A DNA stretch of 64,000 nucleotides from Variovorax guangxiensis (GTDB lineage Bacteria > Pseudomonadota > Gammaproteobacteria > Burkholderiales > Burkholderiaceae_C). The notes under the pieces are model-generated. The model did not search any database. It had not been told where the DNA came from and saw nothing but the letters and a program-made list of their open reading frames with translations. Positions 11,690 to 20,382 of this stretch are shown piece after piece. The stretch covers positions 1-64,000 of the forward strand of contig NZ_RXFT01000014.1 in the NCBI RefSeq assembly GCF_003952165.1, read 5' to 3'. Numbering within the stretch: position 1 is the stretch's first letter; each line of letters starts with the position of its first letter. A program made the position numbers and the translations under genes.

Positions 11690-14600
11690 ATGGCACGGAA
11701 GATGCACCGAAACGGTGTGAACCCTGAAGCCGCCCCCATCAGCTCGGACGACGCCCCGCAGCGCATCGTCAAGGTGCGGCGCGACTACAACAGCTGGGTG
11801 GCCAGCGAGACGCTGGAGGACTACGCGCTGCGCTACACGCCGCAGCGCTTCCGCAAATGGTCCGAATGGCGGGTGGCCAACACGGCGTTCGGGGCGGCGT
11901 CGTTCCTGATCCTGGAGGCGGTGGGCGCCACGCTGCTGGTGCAGTACGGCTTCGCCAATGCCTTCTGGGCGATCCTGGCGACGGGGCTCATCATCTTCCT
12001 GGCGGGCGTGCCGATCAGCGTGTACGCGGCGCGCTACGGCGTGGACATGGACCTGCTCACGCGCGGCGCCGGCTTCGGCTACATCGGCTCCACGCTCACC
12101 TCGCTGATCTACGCGAGCTTCACCTTCATCTTCTTCGCGCTGGAGGCGGCGGTGATGGCCTATGCGCTGGAGCTGGCGCTGGGCATCCCTCCGGTCTGGG
12201 GCTACCTGGTGTGCGCGCTGGTGGTGATTCCGCTGGTCACGCACGGGGTGTCGGCCATCAGCCGGCTGCAGCTGTGGACCCAGCCGCTGTGGCTGCTGAT
12301 GCTGGTGGTGCCCTTCGCGTATGTGCTTGTGCGCGATCCTGGTGCGTTCGCGGGCATCGTGCACTACAACGGCGTGCGCTCGGGCACAAAGGGCTTCGAT
12401 CTGCACCTGTTTGGCGCAGCCCTCACGGTCGGTATCGCGCTCATCACCCAGATGGGTGAGCAGGCCGACTACCTGCGCTTCATGCCCGCGCGCACGGCGG
12501 CCACGGCGCGGCGCTGGTGGGCCGGGGTGCTGGCCGGCGGCCCGGGCTGGGTGGTGCTGGGTGTGCTCAAGATGCTGGGCGGCGCGCTGCTGGCCTACCT
12601 GGCGCTCACGCACATGGTGCCGGCCGACCGGGCGGTCGACCCCAACCAGATGTACCTGGCGGCCTACGAGTACGTGTTTCCGCACTACGGCTGGGCGGTG
12701 GCGGCCACGGCGCTGTTCGTGGTGATCTCGCAGCTCAAGATCAACGTGACCAACGCCTATGCGGGCTCGCTGGCCTGGAGCAACTTCTTCTCGCGCGTGG
12801 CGCACAGCCACCCGGGGCGGGTGGTGTGGGTGGTGTTCAACGCGCTCATCGCCTTCATGCTGATGGAGATGAACGTGTTCGAGGCGCTGGGCGACGTGTT
12901 GGGCCTGTTCGCCAACATCGCCATCGCCTGGATGATGGCGGTGGTGGCCGACCTGGTCATCAACAAGCCGCTGGGCCTGTCGCCGCCGGGCATCGAGTTC
13001 AAGCGCGCGCACCTGTGGGACATCAACCCGGTGGGCGTGGGCGCGATGGCGCTGGCCTCGGGGCTGTCGATCACCGCGCACCTGGGCGTGTTCGGGCCGC
13101 TGGCGCAGGCTTTTTCGGCGCTGATCGCGCTGGGCACCGCGCTGGTGGCCTCGCCGCTACTGGCCTGGGCGACCGGCGGCAAGTACTACCTGGCGCGTGG
13201 CGTGCCGTCATCCGGGGCCGGCGCGGTGCGCTGGGCCAGGGTCGAGCACGAGGGCAGCTACCAGCGCCTGAAGGTGCAGCACTGCGTGATCTGCGAGCGC
13301 GAGTACGAGGGGCCGGACATGGCTCACTGCCCCGCCTACCAGGGCCCGATCTGCTCGCTGTGTTGCACGCTGGACGCGCGCTGCGGCGACCTGTGCAAGC
13401 CGCACGCGAGCCTGTCGTCGCAGTGGTCGGCGGTGCTGCGCTGGCTGCTGCCGCGGCGCAGCTGGCGCTACCTCGACACGGGGCTGGGGCACTTCCTGCT
13501 GCTGATGCTGGTGATCGTGCCGCTGCTGGCGGTGGTGTTCGGCGTGCTCTACCAGCAGGAGCTGCGCGCTTTTGCCGAAGGCGCGCTGGAGCTGGCTTCC
13601 GAATCGGAAGTGACGGCCGCGCTGGCGGGGCTGCAGAAGCTGTCGCTGCGCTCGGGCTTCCTGAAGGCGTACATGGCATTGCTGGTCATCGCGGGCATCG
13701 TCGCGTGGTGGCTGGTGCTGGCGCACCAGAGCCGCAAGGTGGCGCAGGAGGAATCGAACCGCCAGACTCACCTGCTGATGCGCGAGATCGAACTGCATCG
13801 CGAGACCGACCGCGCGCTGCAGGCTGCCAAGCAGGCTGCCGACGAGGCGCGCGAGATCGCAGAGCAGGCCAAGCGGGCCGCCGACCAGGCCAACCAGGCC
13901 AAGAGCCGCTACATCAGCGCCATCAGCCACGAGCTGCGTACGCCGCTCAACAGCATCCTGGGCTACGCGCAGCTCATGGGTGAAGACCACTCGGTGCCGC
14001 CACACCGGCAACAGGCGGTGGCGGTCATCAAGCGCGGCGGGGAGCACCTGCTCTCGCTCATCGAGGGCACGCTGGCCATCGCGCACATCGAGGCCGGCAA
14101 GCTCACGCTGCACGCGCGGCCGATGCGCTTCGCCGACACGCTGCGCGAGCTGGCCGACATGTTCGAGCTGCAGGCGGCCGAGAAGGGCCTGCAGTTCCGC
14201 TTCGAGGCAGCGGGGCAGCTGCCCGAGGTGGTGCGCGCCGACGAGAAGCGCGTGTGCCAGATCCTCATCAACCTGCTGGGCAACGCGATCAAGTTCACGG
14301 CCGCGGGGCAGGTCACGCTGCGGCTGGCCTATGCGCGCGAGTTCGCCTCCATCGAGATCGAGGACACGGGCCCGGGCATGCCGGCCGGGGACATCGAGCG
14401 CATCTTCGAACCCTTCGCGCGAGGCAACGCCACGGGCAGGGCCGCCGCGCCGGGGGCGGGGCTGGGGCTCACCATCGCCAAGATGCTCACCGACCTGATG
14501 GGCGGCGAGATGAAGGTGAGCAGCACGCCGGGCGTGGGGTCGCTGTTCTGCGTGCGCCTGTTCCTGCCGCGCGTGCATGACGCGGCGGCCGGCGCGGGAC

Positions 14601-15268
14601 GCGCGCTGCCCGTTCCGCGCGCGCGGCGCGGCTACGAGGGGCCACGCCGGCGCCTGCTGGTGGTCGACAACGAAGAGGCCGACCGCGACCTGCTCGGCCA
14701 TCTGCTCGCGCCGCTGGGTTTCGAGCTGCGCAGCGCGGCCAGCGGGCACGACGCGCTCGACCTGGTGGCGGCCGGATACCGGCCCGACGCGATGTTCGTC
14801 GACCTCGCGATGCCCGGCATCGACGGCTGGGAGACCATCCGCCGCGCGCGCAAGCTGGGCCTGACCGAGGCTGCCGTGGCCATCGTCTCGGCCAACGCCT
14901 TCGACAAGGGGCTGGACAACGACGTGGGCATCGCGCCGGAAGATTTCTTCGTCAAGCCCGTTCGCCACACCGAGCTGCTCGACTGGCTCGAACGCCGGCT
15001 CGGCCTGCGCTGGACCGAGACCGCCGCGAAGCCCGCCGCCGTCGCCGCGCCGCGCGCGATGTTGGCGCCTTCGCTGGCCCGCCTGCGCGCGCTGGAGGAG
15101 GCCGTCGGCCTGGGCTACTTCCGGGGCATCATGAACCAGCTCGACGACATCGACGCCGCGCAGCCCGAGTGCGCGGCATGGACCGAAGCGCAGCGCACGC
15201 TCGCCCGCCAGTTCCAGTTCGAAGTCATGAGCCGCGCGCTGGCCGAGGCCGTCGAAAGCGCAGCATGA
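11690..15268 (+). CDS. NCS1 permease fused to hybrid histidine kinase
   Basis: About 1192 residues. Residues about 60-500 are a 12-helix NCS1 transporter (purine/cytosine/hydantoin/allantoin class), e.g. RGAGFGYIGSTLTSLIY. Then comes a cytoplasmic Cys-rich segment (about 532-572) with eight Cys including CVIC and CSLCC, two more membrane helices (FLLLMLVIVPLLAVVFGVL; LLVIAGIVAWWLVLA), and an Ala-rich coiled coil. HisKA has His747 (ISHELRTPLN); HATPase has NLLGNAIKF, IEDTGPGMP and GAGLGLTIAK; the receiver has Asp1038 (MFVDLAMPGIDGW). Start is ATG 11690 or 11702; neither has a good ribosome site. Its stop overlaps the next gene (ATGA). Likely a transport-coupled sensor of nitrogen compounds; divergent from ureA. 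Confidence 0.92.
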   Translation: MARKMHRNGVNPEAAPISSDDAPQRIVKVRRDYNSWVASETLEDYALRYTPQRFRKWSEWRVANTAFGAASFLILEAVGATLLVQYGFANAFWAILATGLIIFLAGVPISVYAARYGVDMDLLTRGAGFGYIGSTLTSLIYASFTFIFFALEAAVMAYALELALGIPPVWGYLVCALVVIPLVTHGVSAISRLQLWTQPLWLLMLVVPFAYVLVRDPGAFAGIVHYNGVRSGTKGFDLHLFGAALTVGIALITQMGEQADYLRFMPARTAATARRWWAGVLAGGPGWVVLGVLKMLGGALLAYLALTHMVPADRAVDPNQMYLAAYEYVFPHYGWAVAATALFVVISQLKINVTNAYAGSLAWSNFFSRVAHSHPGRVVWVVFNALIAFMLMEMNVFEALGDVLGLFANIAIAWMMAVVADLVINKPLGLSPPGIEFKRAHLWDINPVGVGAMALASGLSITAHLGVFGPLAQAFSALIALGTALVASPLLAWATGGKYYLARGVPSSGAGAVRWARVEHEGSYQRLKVQHCVICEREYEGPDMAHCPAYQGPICSLCCTLDARCGDLCKPHASLSSQWSAVLRWLLPRRSWRYLDTGLGHFLLLMLVIVPLLAVVFGVLYQQELRAFAEGALELASESEVTAALAGLQKLSLRSGFLKAYMALLVIAGIVAWWLVLAHQSRKVAQEESNRQTHLLMREIELHRETDRALQAAKQAADEAREIAEQAKRAADQANQAKSRYISAISHELRTPLNSILGYAQLMGEDHSVPPHRQQAVAVIKRGGEHLLSLIEGTLAIAHIEAGKLTLHARPMRFADTLRELADMFELQAAEKGLQFRFEAAGQLPEVVRADEKRVCQILINLLGNAIKFTAAGQVTLRLAYAREFASIEIEDTGPGMPAGDIERIFEPFARGNATGRAAAPGAGLGLTIAKMLTDLMGGEMKVSSTPGVGSLFCVRLFLPRVHDAAAGAGRALPVPRARRGYEGPRRRLLVVDNEEADRDLLGHLLAPLGFELRSAASGHDALDLVAAGYRPDAMFVDLAMPGIDGWETIRRARKLGLTEAAVAIVSANAFDKGLDNDVGIAPEDFFVKPVRHTELLDWLERRLGLRWTETAAKPAAVAAPRAMLAPSLARLRALEEAVGLGYFRGIMNQLDDIDAAQPECAAWTEAQRTLARQFQFEVMSRALAEAVESAA

Positions 15269-16296
15269 CCACGAAGCCATCCGCAGCCATGGAAACCTCA
15301 TCGCTCGCCAGGACCCTGCGCGAACAGCAGGGCGCCAACAGCGACCTCGTGCTGATCGTCGACGACGTGCCCGACAACCTCGCGGTGCTGCACGATGCGC
15401 TCGACGAATCGGGCTACACCGTGCTCATCGCCACCAACGGCGAACAGGCCCTGCAGCGCGCGGTGCAGGCCAAGCCCGACATCGTGCTGCTCGACGCGAT
15501 GATGCCGGGCATCGACGGCTTCGAGGTCGCGCGGCGGCTCAAGGCCGATGCCGCGACGGCGCACATTCCCATCGTGTTCATGACGGGGCTGACCGAGACG
15601 GAGCACCTGGTGGCCGCGCTGGAGGCGGGCGGCGTCGACTACGTCACCAAGCCCATCAAGCCGAAGGAAGTGCTGGCGCGCATGAACGTGCACCTGCAGG
15701 GCGCGCGCCGCGCGAGGCAGGACGCGCGGCAGGCCGGCCAGGCGCGCAACGCGCTCGACGCCTTCGGCTACGCCAGCATCACGGTGCGCCTGCCCGAAGG
15801 CAAGCTCATCTGGCAGACGGCGCTCGCGCGCGACCTGCTGCTGCGCTACTGCGACACGCGCGCGCCCGAGACGCCGCCGGCGGTGCTCGAATGGCTGCGC
15901 AGCCACACGCCCGATGCGCGCGAGCGCGGCATCGAGCCGCCGGCGCTGTCGATCGTGCAGGGGGCCGGCAGCCTCACGCTGCGGCTGCACCAGCAGACCG
16001 GCGGCGACGACGACGGCGACGAGTGGATGATCATCATGCGCGAGGTGTCCGACACCGCCGTCATCGAGGCCATGAGCCTGAGCCTCAAGCTCACGGCGCG
16101 CGAGGCCGAGGTGCTGTACTGGGTGGTCAAGGGCAAGACCAACAAGGACATCGGCGAGATCCTCGGCAGCAGCCCCGCCACGGCCAAGAAGCACCTGGAG
16201 CGGGTGTACGTGAAGCTGGGCGTGGAGACGCGCACCGCGGCGGCGGGCGTAGCCATCAAGCGCATTCGCGAGCTGCAGCCCCAGTTCGAGATCTGA
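15265..16296 (+). CDS. Response regulator: REC, PAS-like middle, LuxR HTH
   Basis: 343 residues. Receiver at about 28-145 has LIVDDVPDN, acceptor Asp in IVLLDAMMPGIDGFE and Lys in YVTKPIKPKE. A middle segment of roughly 110 residues (LDAFGYASITVRLPEGKLIW through WMIIMREVSD) reads like a PAS-type sensory module. The C-terminus is a LuxR/GerE helix-turn-helix with LTAREAEVLYWVVKGKTNKDI and AKKHLERVYVKLGVETR. Starts within the stop of the permease-kinase (ATGA), so it is very likely its cognate regulator. Candidate targets are the divergent urease operon and the permease-kinase itself. Confidence 0.93.
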   Translation: MTTKPSAAMETSSLARTLREQQGANSDLVLIVDDVPDNLAVLHDALDESGYTVLIATNGEQALQRAVQAKPDIVLLDAMMPGIDGFEVARRLKADAATAHIPIVFMTGLTETEHLVAALEAGGVDYVTKPIKPKEVLARMNVHLQGARRARQDARQAGQARNALDAFGYASITVRLPEGKLIWQTALARDLLLRYCDTRAPETPPAVLEWLRSHTPDARERGIEPPALSIVQGAGSLTLRLHQQTGGDDDGDEWMIIMREVSDTAVIEAMSLSLKLTAREAEVLYWVVKGKTNKDIGEILGSSPATAKKHLERVYVKLGVETRTAAAGVAIKRIRELQPQFEI

Positions 16297-16346
16297 AGGG
16301 TACTCACCGCGTGGTGCCGTGTCATGGCGCCTGCTTTCCGCGTCCC

Positions 16347-16352
16347 TAGAAT
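16347..16352 (+). promoter_or_regulatory. -10-like element upstream of the envelope gene
   Basis: TAGAAT lies 26 bases before the ATG at 16379, in a CCCTAGAATGG context that is common before genes in this group of bacteria (from memory). No good -35 is seen at the expected distance. Confidence 0.3.
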
Positions 16353-16378
16353 GGTTCGAGGCCCCCGGGACGCGAGCG

Positions 16379-17101
16379 ATGAAGAACACCAGCCACAGCA
16401 GAACAACGACCCGACCGCCATCGCGCGGCTGGATGCTCGCGGCCTCCTGTCTTGGAGCGGGGCTGCTCGCAGCTCCCGTTGCACAGGCGGCGGGGCATTT
16501 CGATGTGGACGACGCCAGCACGCTCGACCCGGGCCAGTGCCAGTACGAGACCTGGTGGGGCCGCACCGGCGTCGAGCCCGTCACGGGCTTCCACTTCGGG
16601 CCGGCCTGCCGCGTCGGGCCTGTGGAACTGGGCCTGAACCTCGACCGAACCTCGGTGGGCGGCGTCCATTCGGTCACCGGCGGGCCGCAGCTCAAGTGGA
16701 ATTTCTACGGACAGGCGGCCGACGCACCTTTCAGCGCAGCCGTGTCGATGGGCGCTGTGTTCGACTTCAAGCGCGGCGGCCGCGCGGGCGGGCAGTTCGT
16801 CGTTCCCGTCACCTGGCGGCCGCTGGACAGCCTGCAGATCCACGCGAACGTCGGCGCCGACTGGGCGACCGGAACCGGGGCGCGCACGCCGCGCGGCGGC
16901 GTCGGCGTGGAGTGGGCTCTGAACGACACGGTGTCGCTCATCGCCGAGCGCAACCGCGCCTCGAACGCCTGGACATCGCGCGTGGGCGGGCGCTTCAGCA
17001 TCACGCCGCTGATCAGCGTGGACGTGAGCGCATCGCGCACCGGGCCGCAGGGTGTGCGCGGCTTCGTGATCGGGCTGAACCACGAGTTCAGCTGGAAGTG
17101 A
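16379..17101 (+). CDS. Exported beta-rich envelope protein
   Basis: 240 residues from ATG 16379 (MKNTSHSRTTT). A twin-Arg-free Sec-type signal with hydrophobic core MLAASCLGAGLLAAPVAQA ends near residue 38. The mature part alternates polar and aromatic residues (FHFGPACRVGPVELGLNLD, WRPLDSLQIHANVGADW, GVEWALNDTVSLIAERN) and ends in a Trp-Lys tail (LNHEFSWK), all like a small outer-membrane beta barrel. No specific family is recognised. It stands between the response regulator (83 bases upstream) and a convergent LysR gene. Confidence 0.75.
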   Translation: MKNTSHSRTTTRPPSRGWMLAASCLGAGLLAAPVAQAAGHFDVDDASTLDPGQCQYETWWGRTGVEPVTGFHFGPACRVGPVELGLNLDRTSVGGVHSVTGGPQLKWNFYGQAADAPFSAAVSMGAVFDFKRGGRAGGQFVVPVTWRPLDSLQIHANVGADWATGTGARTPRGGVGVEWALNDTVSLIAERNRASNAWTSRVGGRFSITPLISVDVSASRTGPQGVRGFVIGLNHEFSWK

Positions 17102-17108
17102 GCCGGCC

Positions 17109-18029
17109 CTAGCGCAGGTGGCGCTGGATGCGCTTCTCGTCTTCCGCCAGCTGCTGGCGCATGAGCGAAATGAAGTCGCGCGCGGTGGCCGAGAGCACCT
17201 TGCCCGCCGGCAGCGCCAGCAGGCAGGTGAAGTACACGTCGACCGAGAATTTGCGCACCACCAGCCCGCGCTCCGCGTAGTCGAGCGCGGTGATCGGGTT
17301 GACCAGCCCCACGCCCAGGCCGCGCAGCGCCATCTCGCACACGCTGGCCGCGTAGGGCGTCTGCACCAGCACGCGCAGCGCCACGCCGTGCGGCGCCAGC
17401 GCAGCCTCGAGCCGCTGGTGCGAGGGGTCTTCGGGGTTGAGCGAGAGAAACGGCGCCTCTGCGAGCTGCTCGGGCTTGATGGTCTTGAAGCGGGCCAGCG
17501 CGTGGTTGGGCGGCATCACCACCACGCCGGGAAAGCGCGAGAAGGTGGAGTGGTCGATGCCTTCGAGCGAGAGCTCGTCGGCCATCAGCCCGAAGTCGGA
17601 GATGCCCATGGCCACGCGGTCGCGCACGTCCTTCGAGCTCAGCACCTGCAGCGACACCTGCGGCCAGGGGCTCGCGCCGCGGTGCGCCTTCAGCCGCGCC
17701 AGCGCGCGCGGCATGAAGCCCAGGCCGTAGGCCGGAAAGCAGCTGAGCTCGAGCTGGCTCACGCCGAAGTCGCGCAGGCTGCGCACCCGGTGCTCGATGG
17801 CGTCCATGCCGATGAAGACCCGCTCCACCTCCACCCACAGCGCGCGCGCCTCGGGCGTGGGCACCAGCCGCCCGCCGATGCGCTGGAACAGCAGCATGCC
17901 GGCCTGGGTCTCCAGGCGCTTGAGCGACTGGCTGATGGCGGGCTGCGTCACGTGCAGCAGCGCGGCGGCCTTGCGCGTGGAACTGCTGCGCATGAGTGCC
18001 CGGAACGTTTCGATTTCGCCGAATCGCAT
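17109..18029 (-). CDS. LysR-type transcriptional regulator
   Basis: 306 residues. HTH region FRALMRSSSTRKAAALLHVTQ then PAISQSLKRLETQAG near residues 9-46, LFQRIGGRLVPTPEA, then a LysR effector domain. Divergent from the PLP-enzyme/Bug operon at 18125, so it probably regulates that operon. An 18-base palindrome abuts its start codon. Confidence 0.93.
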   Translation of the reverse strand: MRFGEIETFRALMRSSSTRKAAALLHVTQPAISQSLKRLETQAGMLLFQRIGGRLVPTPEARALWVEVERVFIGMDAIEHRVRSLRDFGVSQLELSCFPAYGLGFMPRALARLKAHRGASPWPQVSLQVLSSKDVRDRVAMGISDFGLMADELSLEGIDHSTFSRFPGVVVMPPNHALARFKTIKPEQLAEAPFLSLNPEDPSHQRLEAALAPHGVALRVLVQTPYAASVCEMALRGLGVGLVNPITALDYAERGLVVRKFSVDVYFTCLLALPAGKVLSATARDFISLMRQQLAEDEKRIQRHLR

Positions 18030-18047
18030 CGATAAGTTCTGTTATCG
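18030..18047. promoter_or_regulatory. CGATAA-N6-TTATCG palindrome at the LysR start
   Basis: Perfect inverted repeat CGATAA-GTTCTG-TTATCG in the 95-base gap between the LysR gene (start 18029) and the PLP-enzyme gene (start 18125). One arm touches the LysR initiation codon, which suits autorepression by the LysR protein or binding by another regulator. The gap is markedly AT-rich compared with its surroundings. Confidence 0.5.
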
Positions 18048-18124
18048 GTTGAGTATCTGAGGCTGCGTAATTTTATTTCCGATTGCATAAGATTTAGTCA
18101 CAACTTCATCAAGCGCAGACCCCC

Positions 18125-19360
18125 GTGACGACATCGCCCGTTCTGGATTTCAAGTTCGCCGCTCCCCCGATGGATCCGCTGAGCCATCCTTCGTCCCCGG
18201 GCCATCTCCCCGGGCTGGTCCGCGACCGCACGCCCAAGCCCGTGCGCAACCCGAACCTGCGCGGCCTGCAGTGCCTGCGCTGCGACGCGCTCTACCCGGT
18301 CACGCTGGCGCACGACGGCTGCCCGGCGTGCCGGCGCGAGGGCATCCACGTGGCGTTGCGCGCCAGCTACCTGCCTGACAGTGCCGAGCTGATGCCCATG
18401 CCCTACACCTCCAGCTTCGCGCTGGGCGAGGGGCAGACGCCGCTGCAGGACATGCCCGGGCTGGCGCAGCAGTTCGGCGTGTCGCGCCTGTCGATCAAGG
18501 ACGAGTCGTGCAACCCCACCGGCTCGCACAAGGACCGCATGACCGCGGTCGGCGTGGCGCAGGCGCTCGACTTCGACGCCCACACGCTGGTGCTGGCCTC
18601 TTCCGGCAACGCGGCCGTCTCGGCGGCGCACTACGCATGGGCCGCGGGCCTGGGCTGCGAGGTCGCGACCTACGAGGGCATGCCGGCCACCTACGCGCGG
18701 CAGCTCGACGCGCTGGGCGCGCGGCGCTACGTGTTCTCCGACAACGCCGGCCGCTGGGCCTTCGTGCGCGAGCGCTCGCAGCACCCCGGCTATTTCGCGC
18801 TCACCAACTACCGCCTTCCCGCGCTGGGCAGCGCGCCGCTGGCGATCGAGGGCTACAAGCCGATCGCGCTGGAGTGCGTGAACGAGGGCGGCCTGCCCGA
18901 CCACGTCGTGATCCCCACGGCGCGCGGCGACCTCGCGTGGGGCATCTACGCGGGCTTTCGCGACCTGCTGGCAGCCGGGCGCATCGCGCGCCTGCCGAAG
19001 CTCTGGCTGGTGGAGCCGTTCCCGCGCCTTGCCCGCGTGTTCGCGGGTGGCGCCATCAACGGCAGCTACCCGGGCCACACGGCGCAGTTCTCCACCGCGG
19101 GTGCCACCGTCACCTACCTGCAGTGGCAGGCAGCCACCGCCACCGGCGGCGGCGCCGTGGTGGTGAACGACGACGAAGCCCGAGCCGCACGCCGCGTGCT
19201 CACCGCGGCCGGCGTGAGCGCCGAACTGTGCGCCGCGGGCGGCCTTGCCGCGCTGCGCCAACTGCGAGAAAGCAACTCCATCGCTGCGGACGCGCACGTG
19301 GTGCTGATGCTGACGGCCAACGCGACCGGCGATCCGAGCTGGCCCGACCGCCCGGTTTAA
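18125..19360 (+). CDS. Threonine-synthase-like PLP enzyme with Zn ribbon
   Basis: 411 residues from a GTG start at 18125; the next in-frame ATG (18170) would remove only 15 residues. Fold-type II PLP enzyme: the Schiff-base Lys is in NPTGSHKDRM, and the phosphate-binding SSGNAAVSAA loop follows. N-terminal CLRC and CPAC pairs form a zinc ribbon, as in one threonine-synthase branch. The reaction is uncertain (threonine synthase, or a catabolic deaminase or lyase on another amino acid). It is followed after 17 bases by a Bug solute-binding protein gene, which points to uptake and breakdown rather than biosynthesis. Confidence 0.85.
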   Translation: MTTSPVLDFKFAAPPMDPLSHPSSPGHLPGLVRDRTPKPVRNPNLRGLQCLRCDALYPVTLAHDGCPACRREGIHVALRASYLPDSAELMPMPYTSSFALGEGQTPLQDMPGLAQQFGVSRLSIKDESCNPTGSHKDRMTAVGVAQALDFDAHTLVLASSGNAAVSAAHYAWAAGLGCEVATYEGMPATYARQLDALGARRYVFSDNAGRWAFVRERSQHPGYFALTNYRLPALGSAPLAIEGYKPIALECVNEGGLPDHVVIPTARGDLAWGIYAGFRDLLAAGRIARLPKLWLVEPFPRLARVFAGGAINGSYPGHTAQFSTAGATVTYLQWQAATATGGGAVVVNDDEARAARRVLTAAGVSAELCAAGGLAALRQLRESNSIAADAHVVLMLTANATGDPSWPDRPV

Positions 19361-19377
19361 CTTTCCAGGAATCCAAC

Positions 19378-20370
19378 ATGCCGACGATGAATCGCCGGGC
19401 CTTCGCGGCCTCCGGCTCTGCAGCCCTGCTCGCCTCTTTTGTCAGCCCCGCGTGGGCTGCCTACCCCGACAAGCCGGTGAAGCTCGTCGTGCCGTGGGCG
19501 GCCGGCGGCAGCACCGACGCCATTGCCCGCGCCATGGCGCAGCGCATGAGCCAGACCATCGGCAGCCCGGTGATCGTGGACAACCGGCCCGGCGCCGCCG
19601 GCATGATCGGCACCGACGCCGTGGCCAAGGCCGCGCCCGACGGCTACACGCTTGCCATCGTCGAGCTCCCGCACGCCATCGCGCCAGCGGTGACGGCGAA
19701 GCTGCCCTACGACCTGCTGCGCGACTTCACGCCGGTGACCATGATCGGCACCTCGCCGCTGGTGTTCTTCGCGGGCATGGGCGACGACAGCAAGGACTTC
19801 AAGACCTTCCTGAAGACCGCTGCGGCTGCCGCCGCCAAGGGCTCGCCGCCTGCCATCGCGCACAGCGGCGCGGGCACGGTGAGCCACCTCGCGGGAGAGC
19901 TGCTCGCGAGCCGCACGAAGATCCCGTTCAACATGGTTCCGTATCGCGGTTCGGCGCCTGCGCTCACCGACGTGGCGGCGGGCACGGTGGCGGGGCATTT
20001 CGCGACGTTGGCCAGCGGCTCCAGCCTGCTGGGCGCCAACCGCATCCGGCCGCTGCTGGTGACGAGCACGCAGCGGGTGAACCTGCCCGGCCTGCAGAAC
20101 GTGCCGGCGCTCGCCGAGAACGGCCTCAGGGGCCTGGAGATCGACCAGTGGTGGGCCCTGGTGGCGCCGGCCACCACGCCGCTGGACGTGATCGAGAAGC
20201 TGCGCCGCGAGGCCGTCGCCGCGCTGGAGCATCCGTCGGTGAAGGAGCGGCTGTCGGTGCTCGGCGTGCAGATGAAGGGATCGACGCCGGCCGAGCTGCG
20301 CGCCTTCCTGCGCTCGGAGGCGGAGCGCTGGCAGAAGGCCGCGCACGAGATCGGGCTGCAGCCGCAGTAA
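19378..20370 (+). CDS. Bug/TctC-family periplasmic solute-binding protein
   Basis: 330 residues. Signal peptide with twin-Arg-like MNRRAF then ASGSAALLASFVSPAWAA, cleavage near residue 27. YPDKPVKLVVPWAAGGSTD, the GAAGMIGTDAVAKAAPDGYT block and FNMVPYRG are hallmarks of the Bordetella-uptake-gene family, which bind small carboxylates or amino acids. No TctA/TctB membrane partners lie nearby, as is usual for orphan Bug proteins of Burkholderiales. Ends convergent to the YheO-like regulator gene, 12 bases away. Confidence 0.95.
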   Translation: MPTMNRRAFAASGSAALLASFVSPAWAAYPDKPVKLVVPWAAGGSTDAIARAMAQRMSQTIGSPVIVDNRPGAAGMIGTDAVAKAAPDGYTLAIVELPHAIAPAVTAKLPYDLLRDFTPVTMIGTSPLVFFAGMGDDSKDFKTFLKTAAAAAAKGSPPAIAHSGAGTVSHLAGELLASRTKIPFNMVPYRGSAPALTDVAAGTVAGHFATLASGSSLLGANRIRPLLVTSTQRVNLPGLQNVPALAENGLRGLEIDQWWALVAPATTPLDVIEKLRREAVAALEHPSVKERLSVLGVQMKGSTPAELRAFLRSEAERWQKAAHEIGLQPQ

Positions 20371-20382
20371 GCCCCGGCAGGG

